A stretch of 64,000 nt of DNA from Cladobotryum mycophilum (taxonomy: Eukaryota > Ascomycota > Sordariomycetes > Hypocreales > Hypocreaceae): assembly GCA_036429605.1 (NCBI GenBank), contig CM071590.1, forward strand, positions 4,278,001-4,342,000. The letters run 5' to 3'. Below are positions 36,447-48,347 of the stretch, in pieces (positions within the stretch are counted from its first letter, which is position 1; the number at the start of each line of letters is the position of its first letter). Under the pieces are notes generated by a model that searched no databases, was not told the origin of the DNA, and was given only the letters and a program-made list of their open reading frames with translations. The position numbers were made by a program, and so were the translations under genes.

Positions 36447-38711
36447 GAGTACGGCTTTCCGCGGTAATCTATTGATGTTCGGTACAACCCGGTGATCAAG
36501 GGCGTTTTTGATGACAGGACAGGCTATGGGTCAAAATAAATTCTACTACCATCATGACTCGTTCAGGCCCCAGGCGCTTGTGACCAGGAGGCCAGGGCCT
36601 TGTATTTTTATTTTTATTTTTCTCCGTCTCAAGAGAGAGGGATTCTGTGCGGGAAAAGGCGAGGTAATTACGGCAAAAGGCATACGGCTCGGCACCCTTC
36701 ATCTCATGTTCAAATTCCATTGGGGATCGATCCGAGACAACAAACAAGCAGCATGTGTGCTGTCCACCTCTATCAGCGGGGCGAACTGAGACGGCGGGGG
36801 TCCGCTGCGAAGTCCAGGGAGGAGGGGGAAAGTCAAAGTGTCTCGGCGGCCAGTTTGAGGAAATCAAAATGACAAGGCGACCAGTTGCTGATCGCTGGTG
36901 GGCAACACAAGCCCCCCGGGCGGCAAATTGTATGTGTGATGCCTGGACGATGTCGTGGGTGGTGAGAAAAATTTCAAATCAGTTGACAGGCTCCTTGTCG
37001 TCGGGCGGCTGCTGCAACGGCTGCCCCCCCCCCCAAGCCATTTGATTGCAACGGTCGAGCGGCAGAGTATGAGTATTTATCGAACCCTGGTTCAGCTCAA
37101 AAATGAGACATGGATAGGGCGAGGCGTTACGTACGCAAACAACCAACGTATATATAGTACTGTAGTAGTTAAAACTAAATGAATGATGTATACTGGCACA
37201 CGCCGCACGGTAAAAACAAACGAGCCAAGTCCGCCAGACTCGGATGTGGCATGGTGCATAAGGACAACCAGGGTAGACGGGTGCTAAAAGAAATCATGTC
37301 CGTGGTCGTTGTATGTAGAACGAGAAAGCTTCCATGGTTTCAAGCACTGGTTAGCGAATCACCAGGGACAGAAGCGCTGCCCCAGCCGATGATGGCGTGG
37401 GTAACTTGAGCGGAGCACCCTCTTTTGTATGAGGGGGAGGTCGGTCTAATATGGCTGGCTGATCCGTATGTATGTATGTACGAAGGTGCGCATTCTTGCT
37501 TTGACGATGGGAATCGGAGGGGGTTGGTGCGGCCGGCGGGGAGGGGCGCCTTTCTAGCGAAGCGGAGATGCATGAATTCACGGATCCGGTGATGTTACGT
37601 ATCGATAGGGGAAAGACGAGCAATGATGCCGCCACATAGCTGTATAATAATACGAAAGAAAGTAAGAGAAGGTTTGTACGAGCGCCGCCGGCTCGGCCAA
37701 ATAAGCGTGGGAGGGGAGTGAGCCTGGTTGAAAACAAAGCAAAAAAGCAAGGCAGCGGGGTTAGTTTTTAGCATTTATTCAATTTTTGGGTTTTGGGTTT
37801 TGGTTTCGGTGATGATTTTGATTCAGGTTGGGTTGGACAGACATGTTCGGATAGAGGGATGCAGAAGCAGCCAAGAGAGAAAAAGGAAGTCGATCAACAA
37901 CGCTTCAAAGAAAAGTCCTTTCGGCTGGCTTGACAAAGTTCCAAGGGGTCCCGTCCCTTTTTCTTCATGCTACTGTGTGAGATGTGAGCGTAGACGGGGG
38001 TCCGAGGGACGAGCCTTTTTGGGGCCGAAACACAACATGAAAATGGCACATGTGTGCGCATGTATGCACCAGAGTAGTATGTGTGCGTAGGTCGTATAAT
38101 AAGTGGCCAAGGACAGACAAGCAAGAGGGAAGAAGATGAGGAGGCGGACGGCCGGGTGACAAGTCAGGCGGCTGGCGACATAAAATTGGAAAAAGTATGC
38201 CGATGCGAGTGAGCGAATGGATGGGAAATTATGTGGATGGTGGGTTGACCCTTTGGCTAGCTCGCTATCTCTTGTTGGTCGTTCGTCAGGCCATGTTCCG
38301 GGTCAGTCTTGGTGCTTTCTGCGGGCTGGTGGGTTTTATTTTTGTCCTTTGCACGAAAGGCAAGTTCCAGGATGTTGCTAGAGTCTGTCTGCGGGAGCTG
38401 TTTGTGTTGGCACAGTGAGTGTGACACGGGGGGAGTCATGGTTGGGTTAGGTTGTAATCAGTGGCCTGAGTTTGGGTCTTGGTCTTGGACTTGGGTCTAG
38501 GTGTTGGAGAGAGAGAAAAAGCGGGCGGTTAGACGACAGACAGTAGGTACGGAGTAGTAGGCTGGCTATTGGTAATGTAGTGGTGGATGAAGAAGTAGCC
38601 GAGTTGAAGAGATGTCAGGGGTATTTCCCAGTTTGCCATGCACGCTTTTGCCAACTTACATATGGGTAAATTTGATTTGCGAGCCAGACAGTGGGAAAAT
38701 ATCCGGAAAGG

Positions 38712-38713
<2 letters not shown>

Positions 38714-38742
<29 letters not shown>
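38714..38742. repeat. 29-nt poly-A homopolymer
   Basis: Uninterrupted run of A, followed by a short purine-rich (GAAGAGAAAAAAAGAG) stretch. It is too isolated to call a retroelement tail: no coding remnant or target-site duplication was seen next to it. Confidence 0.95.
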
Positions 38743-38744
<2 letters not shown>

Positions 38745-40156
38745 AGAGAAAAAAAGAGCAGCACATGGGAGGGTGCTGTGCTGTGCTGAAGTCGGAGCTG
38801 CGTTTGAGCGTAAGAAAAAAAGATGTGTGTGAAAGTGATGCGCCTCGCCGCCAAACAAGGCATACCCCTCCCCTCGTTGAATCAAATTTCATCATCAGGC
38901 GCATCAAAAATCCCCAAGCCCCCTGCTGCCGCCCTCCCACGACAACGATGGCCTTGATGACGACCCCGGTTGTTGCATCGGCTTGGTGGAGAAGGGAGAG
39001 GGAGGTGCTGTAAATGGTGTACGGAGTATGTGATGTACTTTGTTTATGGATGTATGTATGCATGTATGTGTGTCTGTCTGTAGGTAGGGAGGGGGTGAAG
39101 GCAGAGAAGCGTGCGTACGTGCGTGCGTGCGTGAGCGAAATAATAATAATAAAAGTCTCAGTGTCATAGAGTGAAAGAGAGACATCAGAGGACCTTTGAA
39201 AGGGAGAGATGGTGGAGGTGGAAGACTTGCATTAAGTTAAAAAGAAAAGATGAGAGGGGGCATGGATATGGACATGCAAGGGAGGAAGGAAGGATCAGTG
39301 GTTGTTGAGTGAGTGGTTGAGTGAGTGCCCAAGTGAGAGCGAGTGAGTGTGATGGAAAGTCTCTGACTATCAACTGCCCAGTCAGGCAAGTAGATACAGC
39401 GGAGGGAGGTACTTCCTGTGGATGGAGCACCGGAAGGGTGCCGCCGGCAGGGAGAGCCTATAGTACCCGGCACCATTAGGTATTCGCTAAGTTAGCCCTG
39501 GAGGTATGGATGTCTAGGTATCATGGAGCCTGTAAAGTCAAGCTCTAGCGGGTGCCTCCAGTGACTTGACCCCTCTAATCTCCAAACCTACTTAGATACC
39601 TAAGTAGGCACACCAGCTCTGGCTGGGCCTTCCTTGTCCAGTGCTATTATCCGTCCGTACCTGACCTGTTGTGTCCGGTTTCTCAGCCCTCACTGCTGTA
39701 AGGTTTGTTGCACTTGTACGGAGTAAGTAGGTATGTACTCTGTAGCTGAAAGGATCCATCCAGTTCTCCCCAGACGTCTTCGATTGCCACAGATCAGCAA
39801 CTCTGCCATGAATCGGCGCTGTTCCAGCTTGGATGGATGCGTTACATACAAGTTTGTTCCCGTTCCGTTCGTTACAAAGTTGCATTCATGCTCAAGCTCA
39901 GGTTCAAAGTTCCAGGTTCGGATTCAGGTCCAAGTCCAGGTTCCAGCCAAGGCAACCCCACCAAATTTTGGCCCCGATATTTTAGACGCCCAACAAACTG
40001 CCACATGATTGATGAGCGCCAGCGTCAAGGTCGCGAGCACGGTGCGACATTGATATCACGAGGGGTCCTACTTACCTACCTTGCTTGCCTTTTGCTAGCA
40101 CTCTCCTCCGCACGATACCAACCGTACACACATACATACCTACGTCAACACTGGGG

Positions 40157-40211
40157 TGTCTATGTCTGTGTCTGTGTCTGTGTCTGTGTCTATGTCTGAC
40201 TCTGACTCTGA
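40157..40211. repeat. TGTGTC hexanucleotide and TCTGAC repeat tract
   Basis: Tandem TCTGTG units changing into TCTGAC units, intergenic. Confidence 0.9.
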
Positions 40212-42289
40212 CCTTGACTTGAGCTGACTTGGGCTTGGTCTCCATTTTCTGCATTTACCGTCCGTGGATAGCTCACATGACAATGGGTCACCTCAGAGTG
40301 ACGCCTTTGAACGCTTATTAGCCCGTCGTTTTTTTTTTTATCTCATCCATCCCCCTCTCCCCTACTGCTTGTTTGCTTGCTTGCTCGTTCGCTTTGACTT
40401 GGCCGGCGGCATCCAGCGCTTTGGTGTCGTTACTCCCTCCCTCCCTCCCTCCCTGCCTCCCCCTCATATGCTCCCCCCCCCCCACCATGTCTGCACATAC
40501 TATATCCACCACTCACTTGCCTTGCTTGCTTGACTGCGTGCTTTTGTCTGCCCAGTCCTCCTCCACTCATGTAATTCATCAAGCGCATCAGGTGAGTCTT
40601 GGTCGTCACTCTTATTTTTCCTCTCCCACTCTCCCCCTCCCACTCTCGCTTCTCACACGCCTCCACAAACAACCAAGCATAAGCAGGCGGGCGGATAGCC
40701 ACCACCCATTCTTATAGGTGTGTATGGGTGATGCATGTATGCATTCTCATGCTAGCATATTTCATGTAATGTACATGCCATCCATCCATCCAGCCATATC
40801 ACATCATACCATATCATATCATACTTTGGGTCTGTGTGTTTTTGTGTCGAGGCAGACTCCGCGCTCATACAGGCATACCTACCTACCGTATCTACCTACC
40901 TACCTCTTACCTATCTATAGTATATGTATGCAGGTAGGTAAGGTATGTGTGTATGTACTTGACCAACCGAGCTGGGCTATCACCAAGCCTGCAACCTGAC
41001 TAGTCGCAAGTGTGAATGAAGATAGTGGCTACTGTACGCAGGTCGGTACCTAATTCAGTAAATCTATTGATTGATTGGCTTTGAAGCCATGTTGGTCAAG
41101 GTCATTTTCATGTCATGCCCATACCTAGTCGCTACCTGGGTAGGCATAGGTATGGATTTGTATTATGCAGTGTACCTCTTCTCCAGTCTTGGCTATCTGT
41201 GCATGTACCGACGAAGCTCCTATTCAGGCAAGCGGCTCATCCGACGCCGGGTACGGAAACAGAAGAAAAAACAAAAACAAAAAAAATTAAACTGACGGGA
41301 TTTGATTGATTGACTTGGATGACTGACTGACTGACTTACCGGGATGAGGATGGAATGGGTATTCTTGGAACTGGAACCTGGACACCTTGTTTCTCCTCTT
41401 TCTTCTGCTTCTGCCACCTACTAATACTACATCTATTTCCCCTCTCCCACTTCTTTTTCTTGAGAAGAAAAAGAAAACAGAGGCAGAGGCAGAAGCAGAG
41501 GCAGAAGCAGAAGCAGAAGTCAGGCTTCGTTTTTTATGACATTTTTCTTTTCTTTTTGTGATTGCCCTCCCTCTCCCTCTCTCTCTCGCCGATCCAGCCC
41601 GTCGTTGTCGCCGTCCTTCGATCCTCGGTTCTTCAGCTGCCTTGCCACCACACAGACAGTTAGTTGCCTGCTGAAGGGCCCTGGTCGTTGGCCTTGAAGT
41701 TCAACAACGGTTTTCCGCGGTATTCGGGCGCACTTTTGTATTCTAATGCCATAACCATACCATCCGATCGACCCAGACTGGAGCAAAGCGAGCATCAGCA
41801 CACACTGAAGCACAAGCACCAACAGCCAGCATAATAATACCGGGACCAACACACGCACTCTGGAGACCCTGGGGCAGCAGCAGAAGAAGAAGAATCGTCT
41901 GTGCCACCACCCCCCCAGCTACCAGACCAGAAGCGGATTCCCTTCCCTGGGCAGCGCTTGGCTTGGGCAAAAGCTCGCCTCTCTGCAAGTTTCTGGCCCG
42001 CTGAGTCGTTCGTTTTCGGCGTCACTCATCCACCACCCGCTCCGTCCGATTCTCGACCCACGGCAAAGCAAGGGCTATTATTGTCCAGCTTCCACTGGCA
42101 TTGGCATTGGCACTGACACAAGGCATCTGGCACAAGCTTGGTATTGGCGCTGGGCCCCGAAACAATTTTTTTATTATAGACTCGTAACGGCAGAATCCAC
42201 ATAAGAGAAGAAACCTTAGGTACCTACCTGAGGTACCGAGTGTACCGAGTGCAAGTCACAAGATAGATCTACTCGAAGCAGCCTTCCTT

Positions 42290-42560
42290 CCCTTGCTGCC
42301 GCCATTTGTCGTCGTCGTCGTCTTCCTTACACCACCACCTCCTCCTCCTCTACCACCTCTTTTACGCTTTTACCCTCTATTTTATAATATTCTTTTGTTC
42401 TTCTTCCCATTCCACGCTGCCCACTCACCCACACTCGCAGTGTCTCCTCTCTTCTCTTCTCCTCTCACTCACTCTCTCACTCACTCACTCACTCACTCAC
42501 TCTCAACCTCTCAACCTCTCACTTGCTCACACGTCTTCGCTGCCGCACTTCCGATACCAC
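42290..42560 (+). promoter_or_regulatory. pyrimidine-rich leader or promoter tract of the RING gene
   Basis: About 270 nt, overwhelmingly C and T on the plus strand, including TCGTCGTCG, CACCTCCTCC and CTCACTCA runs, ending some 450 nt before the ATG at 43016. CT-rich tracts near transcription starts are common in filamentous fungi. Assignment as a promoter or leader element is inference; no transcript data are available here. Confidence 0.35.
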
Positions 42561-43015
42561 CTACTGGCTCCAGCCTGCGGATACCATTGCCGCCAACCCC
42601 GAGCGTGCTTATTATTACCAACAGCATCATCAGACAGCAGTTTTTTTTACTTACCGAACCTGGCTCTCCGATATCGACGACCTCCCCTCATCACCCTGTC
42701 ATCTTTATTTGCCCATGATCACCTTGGTCCAGCGACAATAGCGTCCTTTCCCCCTCCATAGTGATCCTGTAGCAGGTTCTACCAAGCTACACAAGGCTCG
42801 CTCAACACTGCTCTCTGTTCTTTTTTTCAGAGCTTTCCAGATCAACTGTGTTCTCTCTACTACAGGGACTAGTCTGGCGCTTGCGACCGATAGCCCGACG
42901 TCGAACCTTTTCTCGAACCTCTTTCCTCATAGGTTGGAGTTCTAGGTTGCAACCTTGAACGGTTGATACTCTCGATTGTACGTCGCTAGGCTTGAGAGGC
43001 CTGCGACTGTGCAAG

Positions 43016-45099
43016 ATGGACTCAATGCCCATGGACTATGTTATGCATGGCCCTCCTAGGTTACCACCTCATGGCGAGCCCGCCGTTCATGGCCCTCCAG
43101 GAGGCTGGATGCCCCAACCTCACGGCCAGGCCCAGATTTCCCCTTCAACCCACTGGGCGTCACACCCAGTCCCCGTTCCTCAGTTCTACCCTCTTCCAAG
43201 AGTTCCCCATCCTGGGCAGCATCCCTTCCAGCTAGGTCCGAATGGAGGGCTCCCGCCTCCCGACCCCAGCCTCCGTGGCTTTCCTCTACCGGATCCTCTT
43301 GGACTATCTATGCATCAAAGACCATGGTCTCACCAGTTTCAGCCGATTCCGGGCCCCCTACGGCAATGCCATCAAACCCTCTAAATATGAATAGTACTAC
43401 TAGCGATCTTTCATTTAACCTAGGCCCTCAGGTCTCTGGGAGAAGTTTGCCATATCAACAGCCACCCAGTGAATTAGGTTTGGCACCACCAGGTACCACC
43501 TCGGAACCTCACCCGATGCCTCCTCGATCACTATTTCCGCAGCCCACAGATCATTCGGTGAACAATATGGGCCAGCCACTAGTTCCGCAATTCATGGTTC
43601 CCCCTCATCATCATTTCAGTTCAGCACCATCCCATCGGCCTGGCCACCCTTCATCCTCCGCAATACCAAGAGCGCCACGTGCGGGCATTCCTCCGCCAGT
43701 CTGTAAGTAGCTTTTATAGATAAAATCTTGCCATGTTTTCAATATCCCTTGATAGTGAGCAAAAAAAATTGAACTCTCGCTGACTTTCTGTTCCTAGTCA
43801 CACCGCACCACCACGAGGCCTTACCGTTACCAGCTCCATCTAGCGACCGCCGAAGATCAGGACACTCAAGAGCACGCCGATCAATGAACGCACGACTGGC
43901 CATGGCAGATTCCACAAGAGAAGGCGATGAAGATTCTGCGCATGGCTTGCGCAATCATGGACCCGGCAGGCTTGGTCACAGGACCAGCCAAAGTCTCGGC
44001 TATAATCCATCGGAGGAGAGCTCTTCTCGTAATATGCAAGTTATTCGTGGTATGGTGTCTAGCAACACCAAGATGGTAGCTTCCAGAGCAGCTTTGCATT
44101 CATTGCAAAGCGTGACTATTGAGGCATTACCGGAGAATGAGAGAAGTGCGTGCATCTGCCCCGGGGCTGCTGGCTCGAATGCTCCTTTTCTATATCAGAC
44201 GTGAGGCTAACGGTAAATAGCATGTGTTATCTGCTATAACGATTACGGTGTCCAGACACCCGAGGGTATCAATGAAGCCCCTTTACGGCTTCCGAAATGC
44301 AAGCACGTTTTTGGAGATCACTGTATCAAGAAATGGTTTGAGGACTCGGATAGCTGTCCTTATTGCCGCGACAAATTGCCATCAGAACCCAAACACGTAA
44401 TAAACCCAGCCCGGGCCTTGATGAATATGATGAGGCTACGCGGATCAGCGTAGGTTTGATGCATTGCATTGATGCAACCTGGAACAATGACTTGATTTTG
44501 CGGCTAATTGGATCAACAGGTTGCCCGATGACATGTATATGAGACTCATGAGCAGCCTACCATCTGAAGAGCTCGCCGAGGTTGCTTCCCGGCAACCCCA
44601 TGCTGCCGAGCGACGTTCGCTCCCTGACGATGCCGCAGATAACCAGAGGAGGATACGTCCAAGGCGTGACTCTAGTGAAGGAGAGTCACCATCGGAAGAC
44701 GGTGATGGGTCCCCTCGATTAGGTTCAGGGCCACCAAGCTCCGCGCCTATCCGAATCCCATCTCAGCGTCATTCGCATTGGATGGGCCGCCCATCTAGCC
44801 AGCGGCGGGCTGCGCATGCAACACTGAATCAGGTTGGTAATGCCATGCCACTTCGGGGAACCATTCTCCTTCCTCTGCCAGTTCCTCGGGCAGTGCGATC
44901 ACTGAGCTTGAGCAACAGTCTAATGTCTACTGACTCTATGCAGGTGCGTGGGACGGACGCCCTGGAACGGCGACCGACTGATGAAACAAGCTCCAGGGCT
45001 GCTGTCGAGGTGTCCGCTGCGCACATTGGTGCATCTGTATCTGCGCAGCAAACAGTGCCACCAACATTAACCGACCAGAATAGAAATCGACCTTGGTAG
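43016..45099 (+). CDS. RING-H2 finger protein, probable E3 ubiquitin ligase, with one apparent frameshift
   Basis: Exons 43016-43702, 43798-44145, 44221-44449 and 44520-45099, with introns of 95, 75 and 70 nt. With one base added in the first exon the total is 614 aa. Residues 1-230 are Pro/His/Gln-rich (PPRLPPHGEP..., PHHHF...). The RING-H2 domain is coded by the third exon: CVIC, then PKCKHVFGDHC, then a Trp (KKW), then CPYC, giving C-x2-C...C-x-H-x3-HC...C-x2-C (C3H2C3), the fold that recruits E2 enzymes. The C-terminal tail is Ser/Pro/Arg-rich. The frame changes by one base on CCCCC at 43354-43358; a sixth C would link QFQPIPGP to PTAMPSNPLNMN. No GT...AG intron fits as well. The upstream frame otherwise stops at 43384. 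Substrates are unknown. Confidence 0.88.
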
Positions 45100-46630
45100 T
45101 AGAGCATATCTCTATCGAGCGAAGACCAAGGCAGAGAGTGTTGGTATGCCAAAGGGCAAATACCAAGCTGAATTTGGCAGACAGACTACTTGGCATAGAC
45201 AAGCAATACGTCTCAGTTGGCTATATTACCATAATGGGCGTCAGAGGTTGAAACTCGACGATATTGTCGCGAATTTCTGTCGCGAACTTCAATGTCTCGT
45301 CTTGGATACGAATTTCATTTGTTGACCGGGTAGGGTTTTTTTTTTTTTCGTTTGACTTCTTTGAAATGACAGGTGGGGCGACGATAAGTTGGAATCTGGA
45401 CCAAGGGATTACTATATCAGGGATTCACCCCCAGAGGCGTTATTTCTGTTTCTCCATTTCTCTCATGACTTAATGGCGCATATGAGGATTGAGATTGCAA
45501 TTGCAATGGAAGGGCATAGATTGCGCGAATCAATATTTTTTTGGATTTATGATTAGAAGACGTTGCTTAGGGTAGCTACTGGAGCAATAATGCTCAAGCG
45601 AATCAATATATGCACACTTCCTCTGTATAATTCAATCAAACGCTTTAGTACTTGATGCATGCAATCTTATAGGGTAATGCAATAGAGTAGGTATTCCTAC
45701 CTACCTAGTAGTTTACACCATGATACCTACCGTACGGAGTACCGCGTGATGATGTTACATACATCCTCTATGGTACGGAAGTAACGAGAATGTCTAGTAA
45801 TAGACCTTCCACGTCATCGTCATCAGGCATACGACTTTGCACCGATCCAACCGGTTATCTGGTCGGCATTAACTCGATTCGATGAAACCTACTCCAACAA
45901 GTATCCAAGACTTACATGACGAGGACCGGAGTCGGATGGATTGTCTTGGACCGGCCGGCCTATTTGGCTCGTAATTGGCTTGCGCCGTGCATATGGACGA
46001 ACACGTGCACTATGTTCTGAGTAAGGGATTCTTGTTACAGGGTCTGCTTGCGCGTTCGTAGCTTCAAGGTATGGTATGCTAGCCGGCCGCGAGTGTCTGG
46101 GCCATTGATGTGTGTTCTAAACATGCTTTACGCAGGGAGGGGAAGGAGGGAAGGAGGGAGGGAGAAGGCCGAAGTCCGGTTTGGGAATCATGGTTTCCAT
46201 TCGAGTAAGGCGTCGTCTAGTGGAGTATCCGGCGGAGTAGCTGAGTCTCCCTCAAGTAGGTACTTATTTCCCATCAGAGGAGGGAAGAAGTTATTTAAAA
46301 ACAAGGGCAGTCGACGTTTCTTCTTTTTTGCTATCATATCCATTTCTTTATAACTTTCAACCTACCTATAGTACCTCTCCATACATACATACATACATAC
46401 ATACATGGTGGGTGCATCCAAACGTACCTTACATATCGTACCTCTGGCAAGCCGTTGGCTCTAAAAATAAGATCATCATCTTCATATTACCCCTCGCCCC
46501 GCATTTCGCGCATCTCGCTTTTGGGAGCTTGACCAACTTGTAACCGGAACATACCTACCTTTAACGCATAACGCATAATTCATAACGCACAAGCCAAGCC
46601 AAGCCAAACAAAGAGACTTTTGAACCCATC
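45100..46630. other. intergenic region RING gene / P450
   Basis: About 1.5 kb of 3' UTR and P450 promoter. It holds one TACGGAGTA (45733-45741), a GGAAGGAGGGAG purine tract (46137-46163) and a CATA tetranucleotide run (46381-46405). CAAGC and CCAAG repeats lie just upstream of the P450 ATG (46590-46612). No gene seen. Confidence 0.65.
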
Positions 46631-48347
46631 ATGGGTTTCCCGTGGCAAGCCGCAACGGCGGCTGCCTTGGCCGGCGGCGCACTGTTCACCTACTACCAAC
46701 ATGGTGTTTGGTCTCGGGTTGTCTTCATCCAGGCCTCTGCGGCTCTGTGGTTCGCTGTGTTGATACTACGACTGATATGGTCCACATTCATATATCCGCA
46801 TTTCGTCTCTCCATTGCGACACGTTCCTACGCCCAAGGATGGTCATTGGCTACTCGGACATGGCATGAAGATTATACAATCGGCGCCTGGTGCCCCGATG
46901 AGAGAATGGTATTACATTTGCCGTTTACCATCCCCCGATACAAATGAGCGTCAACTAAGCTAACACTCCGTTTCCAAGGGCTACTACAATTCCAAATGAG
47001 GGACTGATTCGCTACTTCTGGTTCTTCAACGGCGAGCGCATTCTGGTCACCTCTCCCAAGTCCTTGGCCGAGGTGTTGGTCACCAATGTATATGCCTTCA
47101 GGAAACCAGCAAACATAACAGCGTCCCTGGGTCGCATCCTTGGCTTCGGCATCCTCCTTGCCGAGGGTGAGGAGCACAAGAGACAGCGGCGAAATCTCAA
47201 CCCTGCCTTCGCCTTCCGTCACATCAAGGATCTATATCCCATCTTCTGGGACAAGTCTCGAGAGGTGGTGCGGGCCATCACGGCAGCCTGCGGCAGCAAG
47301 GGGTTCACGGAGCTCGAGGTCGGTGACTGGGCATCCCGAGTTACGCTGGACATCATTGGTCTGGCCGGGCTTGGAAAGGACTTTCACGCCATCGAAGATC
47401 GGAACAATGAGCTTGTCAAAACCTATGACTACATCTTCAAGCCGACAAAGGCAGCCAAGATTATGAATGTGCTGGGCACCATATTTCCAGCTTGGTTTTT
47501 GGGCAACCTCCCCGTTAAGCGCAACAGTGACCTGAAAGCGGCTGCAAAGTCCATCCGTGCCGTCTGTCGGGATCTCATCCAGGAGAAGAAGGCCAAATTA
47601 GCTAACAAGGAGCAACCCGACGCTGATATCCTATCGGTGGCGCTTGAAAGCGGAGAGTTTACGGATGAGAACTTGGTGGATCAGCTCATGACGTTCTTGG
47701 CCGCCGGCCACGAGACAACCACCAGGTCCCTTACCTGGGCTGTTTACATGATGTGCCGCTTTCCCGAGATGCAAACCCGGCTGCGCAAGGAGGTTCGCGA
47801 GAGACTGCCTTCGACGGACACGGAGGTTAGCATTTCAAGCGTGGATATTGACCGGATGCCGTATCTAAACGCCTTCTGTAACGAAGTGCTGCGTTATTAC
47901 TGCCCCGTGCCCGTCACCATCCGCGAAGCTGCGCATGACACGACAATCCAGGGATACCCGGTACGCAAGGGCGTGCGCATCATGCTCGTTCCTTGGGCTA
48001 TAAACGTGGACCCTCAGCTATGGGGCCCCGACGCGGGCGAGTTCAACCCGGAGCGATGGATGACGGTCGAGGGCGCCACGGCAGAGGAGAACCAGAGGGC
48101 GGCGAGCGGCGGCGCGACGAGCAACTACGCGTTCATGACGTTTTTGCACGGCCCGCGGAGCTGCATCGGCTCCAACTTTGCAAAGTCGGAGTTTGCGTGC
48201 CTGCTGGCGGCTTGGGTTGGCAGGTTTGAGTTTGAGCTGGTGGACAAGTCTCTTATGGATGAGAAGAATATGGAGATTAAGTTGGAGGTGACGGCTAGGC
48301 CTGCGAAGGGGTTGATGGTGAGGGTAGCTGTGTTGGATGAATATTAG
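46631..48347 (+). CDS. cytochrome P450 monooxygenase
   Basis: Microsomal haem-thiolate oxygenase, 548 aa from exons 46631-46908 and 46979-48347 (70-nt intron with a GCTAAC branch site). The N-terminus carries two hydrophobic stretches (about residues 6-20 and 33-55), the usual ER anchor, then a Pro-rich hinge (LRHVPTPKDGHW). Conserved elements in order: oxygen-binding I-helix AGHETTTR (about 240 codons into exon 2), K-helix ExxR in NEVLRYYCPV, the PERF-like FNPERWM, and the haem-binding loop FLHGPRSCIG with the Cys ligand. All catalytic motifs are intact and length is normal. The CYP family and substrate cannot be told from this; there are no neighbouring polyketide synthase, NRPS or terpene genes in the window to suggest a secondary-metabolite cluster. 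The ATG at 46631 follows CCCATC. Confidence 0.96.

Larger units (their letters stand above)
36447..43015. other. 6.6-kb intergenic region APC2 / RING gene
   Basis: No gene recognised on either strand. It contains many low-complexity tracts: a 29-nt A run (38714-38742), TATG/GTATG (39048-39068), GTGC (39112-39132), GGCAGA/AGCAGA (41480-41519), TGTGTC (40157-40211), TCCC (40434-40455) and CTCA (42462-42502). Three TACGGAGTA copies lie at 38548, 39020 and 39717. The right end, from about 42,290, is C/T-rich and is probably the RING gene leader. Confidence 0.6.

Noticed and set aside
38197..38418. 73-aa ORF with two hydrophobic stretches
   Set aside because: No start context, homology or splice structure; short hydrophobic ORFs are expected by chance in T/G-rich intergenic DNA.
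38714..38760. Poly-A run as the tail of a retroposed element
   Set aside because: No adjoining coding remnant, target-site duplication or second copy was seen.
42293..42761. ORFs of 141 and 151 aa in two frames upstream of the RING gene
   Set aside because: They arise from CT-rich low-complexity sequence (runs of Pro, Ser, Leu and Thr), overlap each other and show no conserved motif.
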